Assembly (NCBI RefSeq): GCF_007990715.1
Contig: NZ_BJWY01000069.1
Span: 1-38,958, forward strand
Length of the DNA: 38,958 bases
Source of the DNA: Nocardia seriolae NBRC 15557
GTDB lineage: Bacteria; Actinomycetota; Actinomycetes; Mycobacteriales; Mycobacteriaceae
Reading direction: 5' to 3'
The notes beneath the pieces were generated by a model. That model did not search any database and was not told the DNA's origin. It worked only from the letters and a program-made list of their open reading frames with translations. Each line of letters begins with the position of its first letter. The first letter of the stretch is position 1. The translations under genes and the position numbers were made by a program. Below are positions 16,036 to 24,188 of the stretch, piece after piece.

Positions 16036-17291
16036 CGCTGTCCGCCTTCCTGCTGCGACGGAGCCTGCTGATCGGACGGGTTGCCGGGCACGGTGCCGGG
16101 CACCGTGTTGTGCTGTTCGTTCTCGCCGCTGAGGATGCCGAAGGGCAGCATCAGCGTCGGCGTCTTCACGCCCGCGGTGAGCTGATCGGTGATCGCCTTG
16201 CAGTTGCTCAGGATCGGTTGCAGCTGACGGGAGATGGCGTCGAACTTGGGGTCGCCGGGCCGCAGCTTGCCCAGGTCGAGCATCTTGCAGATGACGCCGA
16301 AGGGGTCCTGCAGGTCGGTGAAGTTGGGGCGCATGTCGAGCGTGCCGGTCTCACCGTTGTGCACGTTGATCAGGTTGCTGAGCGCGGTCGGGATGAGCGG
16401 CAGCGCCTTGGCCAGATCGTCGCGCTGGTCGGCGAGGGTCTGGGTGAGCTTGGTCAGCGCATCGGCGTTGGACTGCACCAGGTCCCGGTTGTCGTCGATG
16501 AACCGGGCCACGTCGCCGAGCGCGACCGAGAGCAGGCTGAGCGCGTCGCCGAGCGTCTGGCGCTCGTCGGACAGGAACCCGGCCAGCGAGGCCAGCTGGC
16601 TGTTGAAGGTCCGCACCTGCGTGTCGTTGTCGGCCAGGGTCTGCACGAAGGTCTGCAGGTTCTTGACCGTGTCGAAGATGTCGGTGCGCGAATCGGAGAG
16701 CGCACGCGCGGCCTTGGACAGCTGGGTGAAGCTGTTGCCCAGCGCCTCACCGTTGCCGGAGAGGTTGTCGGCGGAGGTGCGCACCAGCTGGTTCAGCGCG
16801 CCGTCCTTGTTGGCGCCGTTGGGGCCCAGGGCATTCGAGAGCTCGGTGATGGACTTGTAGAGCCGGTCCACCTCGACGGGGGTCGCGGTGCGGTCCTTGG
16901 GGATGGTGGCGTCGCGCCCCATCTTGGGCCCGCCCTTGTAGACCGGCGCGAGCTGGATGTAGCGGTCCGACACCACCGACGGCGTGATCTGCGCGGCCTT
17001 GGCGTCGGCGGGGATGTCGTACTTGCGGTCGACCTTCATGACGACCTTGACGACCTCACCCTGCGGCGTCACCGAATCCACGCGTCCCACCGGCACACCC
17101 AGGACCCGGACGTCGGAACCCTCGTAGATGCCGATGGACTTGTCGAAGTAGGCGGTGATCGTGGTGGTGTTGAGCTTGTCCAGACCCCACCAGGTGACGC
17201 CCGCGACCACGACCGCGAGGGCGGCCGCCGCGGCGATCAGCTTGGACTTGGTGCTGGTGCCCTTCAGGGCGGTGAGCGGATTCTTCGCCAC
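16032..17291 (-). CDS. mceD: MCE-family protein, MceD position
   Basis: 419 residues with a GTG start at 17291, three bases after the mceC stop. An N-terminal helix (about 17-36, LIAAAAALAVVVAGVTWWGL) precedes an MCE domain at about 44-125 (SDVRVLGVPVGRVDSV, then VVSDRYIQLAPVY). A long helical portion follows (TQLSKAARALSDSRTDIFDT and QTFVQTLADNDTQVRTFN). Two cysteines (VICKMLD, SNCKAITD) lie in the C-terminal region. The tail from about residue 385 is Gln/Pro/Gly-rich and likely disordered, as seen in other MceD proteins. It is a subunit of the predicted lipid-conducting hexamer. Confidence 0.93.
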   Translation of the reverse strand: MAKNPLTALKGTSTKSKLIAAAAALAVVVAGVTWWGLDKLNTTTITAYFDKSIGIYEGSDVRVLGVPVGRVDSVTPQGEVVKVVMKVDRKYDIPADAKAAQITPSVVSDRYIQLAPVYKGGPKMGRDATIPKDRTATPVEVDRLYKSITELSNALGPNGANKDGALNQLVRTSADNLSGNGEALGNSFTQLSKAARALSDSRTDIFDTVKNLQTFVQTLADNDTQVRTFNSQLASLAGFLSDERQTLGDALSLLSVALGDVARFIDDNRDLVQSNADALTKLTQTLADQRDDLAKALPLIPTALSNLINVHNGETGTLDMRPNFTDLQDPFGVICKMLDLGKLRPGDPKFDAISRQLQPILSNCKAITDQLTAGVKTPTLMLPFGILSGENEQHNTVPGTVPGNPSDQQAPSQQEGGQR

Positions 17292-17294
17292 GGT

Positions 17295-18302
17295 CTAACC
17301 TCCCAACTTTCGGATCGGATCGCGATTGCCCGGAACATCCGGCAACGCCGGCGGAATCAGGTTGGTGATGACCGCGTCGAACCAGCGGCCGGTGCCCAGC
17401 ACATTGGCGTAGAGCCCGTAGAAGGGCGCGGCCAGGGTGAGGGTCTTGGAGATGTCGGCCTGGTGATCATTCAACAGGTCGATGGTCTTGTTGAGGTTGG
17501 TCAGCGCGGGGCCGATCTGCTCCTCGTTGTCCTTGACCAGCGCGCTCAGTTCGGCCGCAACGGTTTTCGCACCGGTGAGCAGCTGGTGGATGGCCTGCTG
17601 GCGCACGTTCAGCTCGGCCAGCAGTTCACCGCCGTTGGCGATGAGCCGCTCGAATTCCTGATTGCGGTCCGCGAGCACCTGGGAGGTGGTCTTGGTGGCG
17701 GCGAACAGCTTCTTGAGCTGATCGTCGCGCTTGGCCAGCGATTCCGAGAGCCGGGCCACGCCGTCGATGGAGCCGCGCCGTTCCGGCGGGGTCGCCGAGA
17801 ACGCGTCCGAGAGCACCTGGAAACTCTGCGCCAGCTGCGCGGTATTGGTGTCCTCGATGTTCTTGGCGGCGTCGCTGAAGGCGTCCACCACGTCGTAGGG
17901 GGACACGGTGCGCGAGAGCGGAATCCGGTCCGAGGGATCGAGCACCTTGGTGCCCTTGGGATCCAGCGCCAGGTACTTCTGCCCGAGCAGCGTCTTGATC
18001 TGGATCGACGCGCTGGTCTCGTTGCCGACCCAGGCGTCCTGGGTGTGGAAGTCGACCAGCACCTTGTCGCCGTCGAGCCGGACATCGGACACCGCGCCGA
18101 CCTTCACGCCGGCGATGCGCACCTCGTTGCCCTTCTTCAGGCCCGCGGCCTCGGAGAACTCGGCGGTGTACTTGGTGCCGGCGCTCAGCAGCGGCAGCTT
18201 GTCCAGGTTGAACGCGGACATGGTCACCAGCAGCACCATGAGCAGGCCGATGCCGCCCATGAAAACCGGACTGCGCTTGCCCAATACGACGCGGTCGTCC
18301 AT
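17295..18302 (-). CDS. mceC: MCE-family protein, MceC position
   Basis: 335 residues from ATG 18302 (MDDRVVLGKRSPVFMGG). In-frame codons upstream up to 18464 lie inside mceB and give a non-family Arg/Pro-rich stretch, so they are rejected. The transmembrane anchor is at about 14-31. The MCE domain is at about 43-125 (GNEVRIAGVKVGAVSDV, LLGQKYLALDP). The helical segment contains LSDAFSATPPERRGSIDGV and QVLADRNQEFERLIANGGEL, and the protein ends at PDVPGNRDPIRKLGG without a long tail. That is shorter than typical MceC proteins with Pro-rich extensions. The start overlaps the mceB stop by one base (TGATG). Confidence 0.92.
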   Translation of the reverse strand: MDDRVVLGKRSPVFMGGIGLLMVLLVTMSAFNLDKLPLLSAGTKYTAEFSEAAGLKKGNEVRIAGVKVGAVSDVRLDGDKVLVDFHTQDAWVGNETSASIQIKTLLGQKYLALDPKGTKVLDPSDRIPLSRTVSPYDVVDAFSDAAKNIEDTNTAQLAQSFQVLSDAFSATPPERRGSIDGVARLSESLAKRDDQLKKLFAATKTTSQVLADRNQEFERLIANGGELLAELNVRQQAIHQLLTGAKTVAAELSALVKDNEEQIGPALTNLNKTIDLLNDHQADISKTLTLAAPFYGLYANVLGTGRWFDAVITNLIPPALPDVPGNRDPIRKLGG

Positions 18303-19390
18303 CAGCGGCCTCCCTTCCCGTGGCAGCGCGGGGCCGGATTCGTGTAGATCGGCTGGTTCACGGTCGGCATGTTCTGCAGTGCGGGCGGGATGTTCAGCTG
18401 CGGCGCGTCCTTGGTGCCCGGGCCCACGACGATGTCGATGCCGCACAGATAGAACTGGAACCACGAGCCGTAAGAGGCTGCGCGACCGAGCTTCTCCATC
18501 TTGATCGGCAGGTTGGTCAGGCCCTCGTCGACCTCGTCCTTTCGCTGATTCAGGGTCGAGGTCAGCTGGTTCAGGCCCGCGATGGCGCCCTGCAGGTTCG
18601 GCCGCACCGGGACCAGCAGGTCCGCGGTGGCCGAGGCCAGATTGCCCAGCGAGGTGACTGCCGAGCCGATGGTGCCGCGCTCGGCGTTCAGCCCGGTGAC
18701 CAGCGCCTCGGTGTTCACGATCAGCTGGTCGAGCTGGTCGCCGCGCGAATTGATGCTGTCCAGCACCAGATTCAGGTTCTTGATCAGCTCACCGATCACC
18801 GCGTCCTTGTCGGCCACCTTGTTGGTGAGCGAGGCGGTGGTCGCCACCAGATCCCGGATGGTGCCGGATTCGCCCTGGAAGACCTGGATGATCTCGGACG
18901 ACAGCTTGTTTACGTCGTCGGGGGTCAGCGTCTGGAACAGCGGCCGGAAGCCGTTGAACAGCTCGGTCAGATTGACCGCGGGCTTGGTGCGCTCCAGCGG
19001 GATGGTCGCGCCATTGTTCAGCTTGCGGCCCTGCTGTCCGGTGCCCTGTTCCAGCGCGATGTAGCGCTGGCCCACCAGGTTCCGGTACTTGATGGTCGCG
19101 GTGGTGGAGGCGGGCAGCCAATCCCGGTCGGTGAGTTCGAATTCCACATTGGCCAGGCGCTTGTCCACGATGGACACATTCGTCACCTTGCCCACGCGGA
19201 CACCCGCGATGCGCACCTCGTCGCCCTTGTTCAGGGAGGTCACATCGGTGAAGCGGGCATTGAACTTGGTGCCGCCGCCACCGTAGTTGGCGATGGTCAG
19301 CGCCAGCACGCCCGTCAGGAAGACCGTGACGAGAATGAAGGCGATCAGTTTGGTCAGCGTCGGCCCGAGGCCGCGCAACACATCCTTCAC
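18302..19390 (-). CDS. mceB: MCE-family protein, MceB position
   Basis: 362 residues with GTG start, overlapping the mceA stop as GTGA. The N-terminal helix at about 15-33 (LIAFILVTVFLTGVLALT) is followed by an MCE domain at about 41-125 (GDEVRIAGVRVGKVTNVSIV, LVGQRYIALEQGTG). The helical region has SSEIIQVFQGESGTIRDLV and LINSRGDQLDQLIVNTEAL. The C-terminal part includes a Cys (YLCGIDIVVG) and ends PAPRCHGKGGR. Its order after mceA and its paired N-terminal motifs fit the second MCE subunit. No enzyme activity is expected. Confidence 0.93.
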   Translation of the reverse strand: MKDVLRGLGPTLTKLIAFILVTVFLTGVLALTIANYGGGGTKFNARFTDVTSLNKGDEVRIAGVRVGKVTNVSIVDKRLANVEFELTDRDWLPASTTATIKYRNLVGQRYIALEQGTGQQGRKLNNGATIPLERTKPAVNLTELFNGFRPLFQTLTPDDVNKLSSEIIQVFQGESGTIRDLVATTASLTNKVADKDAVIGELIKNLNLVLDSINSRGDQLDQLIVNTEALVTGLNAERGTIGSAVTSLGNLASATADLLVPVRPNLQGAIAGLNQLTSTLNQRKDEVDEGLTNLPIKMEKLGRAASYGSWFQFYLCGIDIVVGPGTKDAPQLNIPPALQNMPTVNQPIYTNPAPRCHGKGGR

Positions 19391-20739
19391 TTGACGCTCA
19401 CCTCACTGCCGCGGAACGCCGGAGCGGCGATCTTGGTGATCCAGCTGGGCACCTCGTCGGGCGAGACACCGTGCGCGGCACCGTAGATCGCGCCCAGGGC
19501 CTGCGACTCCTGCGGCGAGTACGCGGTGGTCGGCGTGTAGGGGCCGTACACCTTGTACTGCGGCTCCGGCATCCGGCCGATGTTCTGGTCACCCGGATTG
19601 CGGGTGGGCGGCTGGTAGGAACCGTCATTGGCGGAACCGTTGGTGTACTGGCCCGGGTCGGTGCCCGGCGGGTACATCGGAACGCACAGCGGGCCACGCG
19701 AATCGAACCAGCGCGGCTCGTCCTGGTTGGGGACGTAGCGGCCGCGGGGGTTCACGACCGACACGCTCACCCGCGAGCCCGGCAGGTCGGTGCCCTTGCC
19801 GAAGATCTGGTCGATGCGCGGCTTGAGTTCCGCGAATCCGGCCAGCGCGCAGCTGTAGCTGGGCGAGTACTTGGCCAGCGCCTCCAGCGCGGGGCGGGAG
19901 TCGGCGGCCACGTCGATGATGTTGTCGCGGTTGGCGAGCAGGAAGTCCGCGGTGGTCGAGGCACTCGGGGTGAGCGTCGCCATCAGGGTGTCGATCTGCG
20001 AGCGCTTCGCCACGATGGTGGCATTGGTGGTGCGCAGGTTGTCCAGCGCGTCCACCAACTGCGGCGCGGCGTCCGCGTAGGTGGTCGCCACGTCGGCCAG
20101 GCTCTTCAGATCCTGTTGCAGCGTGGGCATCTCACCGTTGACCTGCGTGAAGATGGTGTCGAGCCGGTCGATGGTCTTGCCCAGCTCCTCGCCCTGCCCC
20201 TGCAGCGCGTTGGACAGCGCGCTCAGCGTGGAGGACAGGTACTGCGGCGGAATCGCGTTCAGCAGCGGCAGGATGTTGTCCAGCAGCTGGCTCACCTCGA
20301 TGGCGTTGCCGCTGGTGTCCTGGTGCAGGGTGACGCCCTCGGTGAGGTGCCCCTCCGGGGCCTCCGGCCACACCAGATCGATGTAGCGCTCACCGAACAG
20401 CGTCTTGGGTAGCAGGCGCGCGGTCACATTGACCGGGATCTCCTTGGCCTTGCCCGGATCGATGGCCAGGTCCAGGGTGACGTTCTTGCCGTCGTACTTG
20501 CTCGACCGCAGCTCGCCCACGGTGACGCCGCGGACCTTCACATCCGCGTTGCGGGTCAAGGCGTTTCCGACGGTGTCGGTGATCAGGTTGACCCGCACCG
20601 TCTCCACGAACTGCTTGTTGTAGACGGCGATGGTGGTCCACAGGAACAGCGCCACCACCACGAAGAACAGAATGCCGAGGGTGCGCTTGCGCAGCTTCTC
20701 GGTGGAGCGCCACAGCTCCACGTTCCTGGGGTTGCTCAT
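19387..20739 (-). CDS. mceA: MCE-family protein, MceA position
   Basis: 450 residues from ATG 20739 (MSNPRNVELWRSTEKLRKR). The ATG overlaps the yrbEB stop as ATGA, so a longer in-frame start at 20772 is rejected. The basic cytoplasmic stub is followed by a membrane helix at about 22-40 (LGILFFVVVALFLWTTIAVY) and an MCE domain at about 48-135 (NADVKVRGVTVGELRSS, LFGERYIDLVWPE). The needle-forming helical part has LSNALQGQGEELGKTIDRL. The C-terminal 120 residues are Pro/Tyr-rich (RGRYVPNQDEPRWFDSRG) and unlike the other five subunits. It is the first MCE gene of the cluster and probably contributes to the cap or tip of the tunnel. Confidence 0.93.
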   Translation of the reverse strand: MSNPRNVELWRSTEKLRKRTLGILFFVVVALFLWTTIAVYNKQFVETVRVNLITDTVGNALTRNADVKVRGVTVGELRSSKYDGKNVTLDLAIDPGKAKEIPVNVTARLLPKTLFGERYIDLVWPEAPEGHLTEGVTLHQDTSGNAIEVSQLLDNILPLLNAIPPQYLSSTLSALSNALQGQGEELGKTIDRLDTIFTQVNGEMPTLQQDLKSLADVATTYADAAPQLVDALDNLRTTNATIVAKRSQIDTLMATLTPSASTTADFLLANRDNIIDVAADSRPALEALAKYSPSYSCALAGFAELKPRIDQIFGKGTDLPGSRVSVSVVNPRGRYVPNQDEPRWFDSRGPLCVPMYPPGTDPGQYTNGSANDGSYQPPTRNPGDQNIGRMPEPQYKVYGPYTPTTAYSPQESQALGAIYGAAHGVSPDEVPSWITKIAAPAFRGSEVSVK

Positions 20740-21608
20740 CCGGCCACCCGCACCGTCGTGGTCGTGCCCCAAATGGCCAGGGACAGAAAGAAGTCCAGCA
20801 CGTTGATCAGCACGATCGCGGCGCGCACGGCGCGGCCCACGGCCACGCCCACGCCTGCGGGGCCGCCGCTGGCGTTGTAGCCGTAGTAGCAGTGCACCAG
20901 GATGATGACGAACGCGCAGACGAGCACCTTCACGAAGGAATAGAGCACGTCCTCCGGTGGCAGGAAGAGATAGAAGTAGTGGTCATAGGAGCCACTCGAC
21001 TGCCCGTTGAAGTAGATGCTGATCATCCGCGAGGCCAGGTAGGTGCCCAGCAGACCGACCACGTACAGCGGAATCACCGCGAGGAAGCCCGCGATGGCGC
21101 GCGTGGTCACCAGGAACGGCACCGACGGCACCGCCATCACCTCGAGCGCGTCGATCTCCTCGGAGATGCGCATGGCGCCCAGCTGCGCGGTGAAGCCACA
21201 GCCGACCGTCGCCGAAAGCGCCAGCGCCGCAACCAGGGGCGCGAGCTCACGAGTGTTGATGTACCCGGTCAGGAAGCCGGTGAGCACACCAGAGCCGAGG
21301 GCGTCGAGGGCCTTGAAGCCCTGCAGTCCGACGACCACACCCACCGACGCCGACATGAACACGATCACGCCGATGGTGCCGCCGATGACGGCCAGGGCGC
21401 CCGAGCCGAAGGTCACCTCGGCCAGCAGCCGCATGACCTCCCTGCGGAAGTGCACGATCGTCTTCGGGATCGCGCCGATCGCCCTGGAGTAGAACGACAT
21501 CTGGTCCCCGGCCTTGTCGACCAGGTTCACGGGGGCCTCGAGCACCGGTTTGACCCGGCGCGCCGACCGGGAGAAGACGGTGGAGCGCTGCGAAACAACC
21601 ATGATCAC
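20736..21608 (-). CDS. yrbEB: YrbE/MlaE-family permease subunit B of the Mce transporter
   Basis: 290 residues (288 if ATG 21602 is used instead of GTG 21608; GTG overlaps the yrbEA stop as GTGA). Five or six hydrophobic segments follow an amphipathic N-terminal helix. The MlaE-family signature is present: LGAMRISEEIDALEVMAVP, with the EID...EVM coupling helix that contacts the ATPase, then RAIAGFLAVIPLYVVGLLG. It should form the inner-membrane heterodimer with YrbEA that takes lipid from the MCE tunnel. It sits between yrbEA and mceA, in the canonical order. Confidence 0.95.
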   Translation of the reverse strand: MIMVVSQRSTVFSRSARRVKPVLEAPVNLVDKAGDQMSFYSRAIGAIPKTIVHFRREVMRLLAEVTFGSGALAVIGGTIGVIVFMSASVGVVVGLQGFKALDALGSGVLTGFLTGYINTRELAPLVAALALSATVGCGFTAQLGAMRISEEIDALEVMAVPSVPFLVTTRAIAGFLAVIPLYVVGLLGTYLASRMISIYFNGQSSGSYDHYFYLFLPPEDVLYSFVKVLVCAFVIILVHCYYGYNASGGPAGVGVAVGRAVRAAIVLINVLDFFLSLAIWGTTTTVRVAG

Positions 21609-22399
21609 GCGCCCTTTGCGGGGACGACCTGAAGGTAGATCAGGGTGAGCACCAGATTCAGGAAGAACAGCACGAGGAACGTGATCACCACGGACTGGTT
21701 CACCGCGTCACCCACTCCTTTCGGTCCCCCCTTCGGATGCAGGCCCTTGTAGGCGGCGATCACGCCCGCCACCACGCCGAAGATCAGGGCCTTGATCTCG
21801 CCGATAACCAGGTCGGGGATCTGCGCGAGGGCGGAGAAGGACGCGAGGTACGCGCCCGGGGTGCCGCCCTGCAGCCCGACATTGAAGAAGTAGCCGCCGC
21901 AGATGCCGACCACCGACACCAGGCCGTTCAGCAGGAACGCCACCAGCATCATGCCCAGCACCCGCGGAACCACCAGGCGCTGAATGGGATCGATGCCGAG
22001 GACCTCCATGGCGTCGATCTCCTCGCGGATGGTGCGCGAGCCGAGATCGGCGGCCACGGCCGAACCGGCCGCGCCCGCGATGATCAATGCGGTCACGACC
22101 GGGGCGGCTTGCTGGACGGTCGCCAGCACGCTGGTCGCGCCGGTGAAGTTCTCCGCGCCCAGCTGCTTGATGAGCGAGCCGGTCTGCAGGGCCACCACCG
22201 CGCCGAACGGGATTGCCACCAAAGCGGCAGGGAGGATCGAGACACTCGCGATGAACCACGATTGCTCGATGAACTCCCGCCACTGGAAGGGCCGGCGGAA
22301 CGTCTTCCGGAGCACATCCAGGAAGAGTGCGAATATGTTGCCGGCCTGGGCAAGTCCCGACTCGACCGGGGTGCGCAGTCGCGTCAGGGTGGGGTTCAC
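21605..22399 (-). CDS. yrbEA: YrbE/MlaE-family permease subunit A of the Mce transporter
   Basis: 264 residues with GTG start 10 bases after the mkl stop. The amphipathic interface helix (FLDVLRKTFRRPFQWREF) is followed by membrane segments around residues 48-68, 90-110, 140-175, 190-215 and 230-255. The MlaE signature LGSRTIREEIDAMEVLGIDP is present at about 120-140, which is the coupling helix to the ATPase. The cytoplasmic loop GLHPKGGPKGVGDAVNQSVV near the C-terminus is typical of YrbE proteins. It is predicted to pair with YrbEB. Linkage to mkl makes the transporter self-contained. Confidence 0.95.
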   Translation of the reverse strand: MNPTLTRLRTPVESGLAQAGNIFALFLDVLRKTFRRPFQWREFIEQSWFIASVSILPAALVAIPFGAVVALQTGSLIKQLGAENFTGATSVLATVQQAAPVVTALIIAGAAGSAVAADLGSRTIREEIDAMEVLGIDPIQRLVVPRVLGMMLVAFLLNGLVSVVGICGGYFFNVGLQGGTPGAYLASFSALAQIPDLVIGEIKALIFGVVAGVIAAYKGLHPKGGPKGVGDAVNQSVVITFLVLFFLNLVLTLIYLQVVPAKGA

Positions 22400-22409
22400 G
22401 CCGCGTATA

Positions 22410-23471
22410 TTACCCGTTAGTCAGGTTCTGTCGCACCGTGGTGTCGTACCCGCCTGTATAGGCGGGCATTACCTGTGTGTCGGAATCATCGCCGTTCTGC
22501 TGCATGGATTCCCGAATGGCTTCCTGGGCGGCCGGCGGCAGCGTGTGCATGATCTGGCGGACCCGCTCGCGACGACGCGCCACAGCGCCACGAACCGGCA
22601 TGCCCGGCTGCGCCCGCATCTGCGGGATGATGCCCTCGATCTCCTCCGCGCCACCGGCGTGGTGACCCGAGTCGAACATGGCCTGCTCGCGGGCCATCTG
22701 GGCTTCGTCCTTCTCCTCGGACATACCGATGGGGCCCTGCATGCGGCCGTTGAGGAACTGCTTGACCACCGGCTCCTCCGAGGTGAGCAGCACCTCGCGG
22801 GGGCCGAACATGACCAGGTTGCGGCGGAACAGCATGCCGATGTTGTCCGGCACCGAACGGGCCAGGTTGATGTTGTGCGTGACGATCAGGATCGTCGCGT
22901 CGATCTGCGCGTTGATATCGATCAACAGCTGCGAGAGATAGGTGGTGCGAACGGGATCCAGACCGGAGTCGGGCTCGTCGACCAGGATGATCTGCGGGTC
23001 CAGCACCAGCGCGCGGGCCAGGCCGGCACGCTTGCGCATACCACCGGAGATCTCACCGGGCAGCTTCCCCTCCGCGCCCAGCAGACCGGTCAGCTCGAGC
23101 TTCTCCATGACGATCTTCTTGATCTCGGATTCGCTCTTCTTGGTGTGCTCACGCAACGGGAATGCCGTGTTGTCGAACAGGTTCATGGATCCGAACAGCG
23201 CGCCGTCCTGGAAGAGGACGCCGAACAGCTTGCGGATCTCGTAGAGCTCCTTGTTGGAGCAGGTGGTGATGTCGGTGCCGTCGATGTAGATCGAGCCCTT
23301 CTCGGGGCGCAGCAGACCGATCAATGCCTTCAGGAAGACGGACTTACCGGTACCGGACGGGCCGAGCAACGCGCTGACTTCCCCCGGGGGCAGCGTCAGA
23401 GTGACATCCTGCCAAATACGTTGCGAACCGAATGACTTCGTGATGCCTTCGGTCCTGACCTCGACGCCCAC
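22410..23471 (-). CDS. mkl: Mce transporter ATPase (Mkl/MceG)
   Basis: 353 residues from GTG 23471, chosen over an in-frame GTG at 23483. A GGAGG (23477-23481) stands five bases before 23471, and MGVEVRTEGITKSFG matches the family N-terminus. The ABC signature set is complete: Walker A GPSGTGKS (37-44), Q-loop LFQDGALFGSMNLFDN, signature SGGMRKRAGLARAL, Walker B ILVDEPDSGLDP, and the H-loop histidine in ILIVTHNINLA. The C-terminal extension of about 100 residues (IGMSEEKDEAQM and HHAGGAEEIEG) is the MceG-specific tail implicated in complex stability. It heads the operon and energises the YrbEAB/MceA-F importer. In M. tuberculosis the homologue Rv0655 is alone in the same rplL-rpoB interval. 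Confidence 0.96.
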   Translation of the reverse strand: MGVEVRTEGITKSFGSQRIWQDVTLTLPPGEVSALLGPSGTGKSVFLKALIGLLRPEKGSIYIDGTDITTCSNKELYEIRKLFGVLFQDGALFGSMNLFDNTAFPLREHTKKSESEIKKIVMEKLELTGLLGAEGKLPGEISGGMRKRAGLARALVLDPQIILVDEPDSGLDPVRTTYLSQLLIDINAQIDATILIVTHNINLARSVPDNIGMLFRRNLVMFGPREVLLTSEEPVVKQFLNGRMQGPIGMSEEKDEAQMAREQAMFDSGHHAGGAEEIEGIIPQMRAQPGMPVRGAVARRRERVRQIMHTLPPAAQEAIRESMQQNGDDSDTQVMPAYTGGYDTTVRQNLTNG

Positions 23472-23506
23472 GCCAACCTCCACTTTCTCCGACGAGCGCC
23501 CTACAT

Positions 23507-23547
23507 GTGACGCCGGGCCACAAAAAGCGCGCGGTGTGGCGCGTCAC
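23507..23547 (-). promoter_or_regulatory. bulged inverted repeat in the leader of the mkl-mce operon
   Basis: GTGACGC-CGG-GCCACA (23507-23522) pairs with TGTGGCGCGTCAC (23535-23547). This is 13 perfect base pairs with a 3-base bulge (CGG) and a 12-base loop. In the minus-strand transcript it lies about 25-35 bases before the ribosome binding site of mkl. It may be an RNA stem controlling translation of the first gene or, as DNA, an operator. AT-rich TATATAT and TACAGT boxes just upstream (about 23555-23580) are promoter candidates, but no clean -35 is visible. Confidence 0.55.
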
Positions 23548-23664
23548 AGTAGGTTCGGCCACTGTATCGCATATATACCGTCTCGGACACCGGGACCTGA
23601 CTGGTCGGTAGAAAGTTTCATACCGAAGTCTCGATCACGGCGGAATCACGACCGCAGAATACGC

Positions 23665-23700
23665 GAAAAGGGCGATCCCACAATGGGAATCGCCCTTTTC
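23665..23700 (-). terminator. rplJ-rplL intrinsic terminator
   Basis: GAAAAGGGCGATCCCA pairs with TGGGAATCGCCCTTTTC around CAA, with a single bulged base. It starts 44 bases after the rplL stop. The descending arm in the minus-strand transcript ends CCCUUUUC. It separates the ribosomal stalk operon from the mkl-mce operon. Symmetry of the A and T runs suggests it can work in both directions. Confidence 0.85.
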
Positions 23701-23744
23701 ACAATCGATGAGGCGCCGGGGTGTAGCCCGGCACAATCTCCGTC

Positions 23745-24125
23745 TTACTTGACGGTGATCTTGGCGCCGGCCTCTTCCAGCTTCGCCTTGGCGGCCTCGG
23801 CGGCCTCCTTGGCGACCTTCTCCAGGATCGGCTTCGGGGCGCCCTCGACCAGGTCCTTGGCTTCCTTCAGGCCCAGGCCGGAGACGATCTCACGCACGAC
23901 CTTGATGACCTGGATCTTCTTGTCGCCGGCACCCTCGAGGATGACGTCGAACTCGTCCTGCTCCTCGGCGGCCTCGGCCGGGGCAGCAGCGCCACCCGCG
24001 ACGGCGACGGCGACCGGAGCGGCAGCGGTGACCTCGAACTTGTCCTCGAACGCCTTCACGAACTCGGACAGCTCCAGCAGGGTCATGCCGGCGAAGGTCT
24101 CGAGCAGCTCATCAACGTTGGCCAT
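23745..24125 (-). CDS. rplL: 50S ribosomal protein L7/L12
   Basis: 126 residues. The N-terminal dimerisation domain (VDELLETFAGMTLLELSEFVKAFEDKF) is followed by an Ala/Pro/Gly-rich hinge (VAVAVAGGAAAPAEAAEEQDE). The C-terminal factor-binding domain has KIQVIKVVREIVSGLGLKEAK and ends KLEEAGAKITVK. It forms dimers on L10 that make the GTPase-activating stalk. ATG 24125 has a GAAAGGAAA ribosome binding site. It lies 63 bases after rplJ and is followed by a strong terminator. Confidence 0.98.
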   Translation of the reverse strand: MANVDELLETFAGMTLLELSEFVKAFEDKFEVTAAAPVAVAVAGGAAAPAEAAEEQDEFDVILEGAGDKKIQVIKVVREIVSGLGLKEAKDLVEGAPKPILEKVAKEAAEAAKAKLEEAGAKITVK

Positions 24126-24188
24126 TGATATTTCCTTTCGTAGGTTCGTCGCTGTGTCGACAGCGGCGAATAGGTTTGGGGTAGTGAC

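Noticed and set aside
18303..18464. Upstream extension of mceC by 54 codons
   Set aside because: The extension lies inside mceB and reads as Arg/Pro-rich sequence. ATG 18302 overlaps the mceB stop by one base, consistent with the rest of the operon.
18737..18745. RGD tripeptide in MceB as a possible host-cell adhesion motif
   Set aside because: It lies within the predicted helical needle (about residue 216) in an Asn-Ser-Arg-Gly-Asp-Gln context. A three-residue match is expected by chance.
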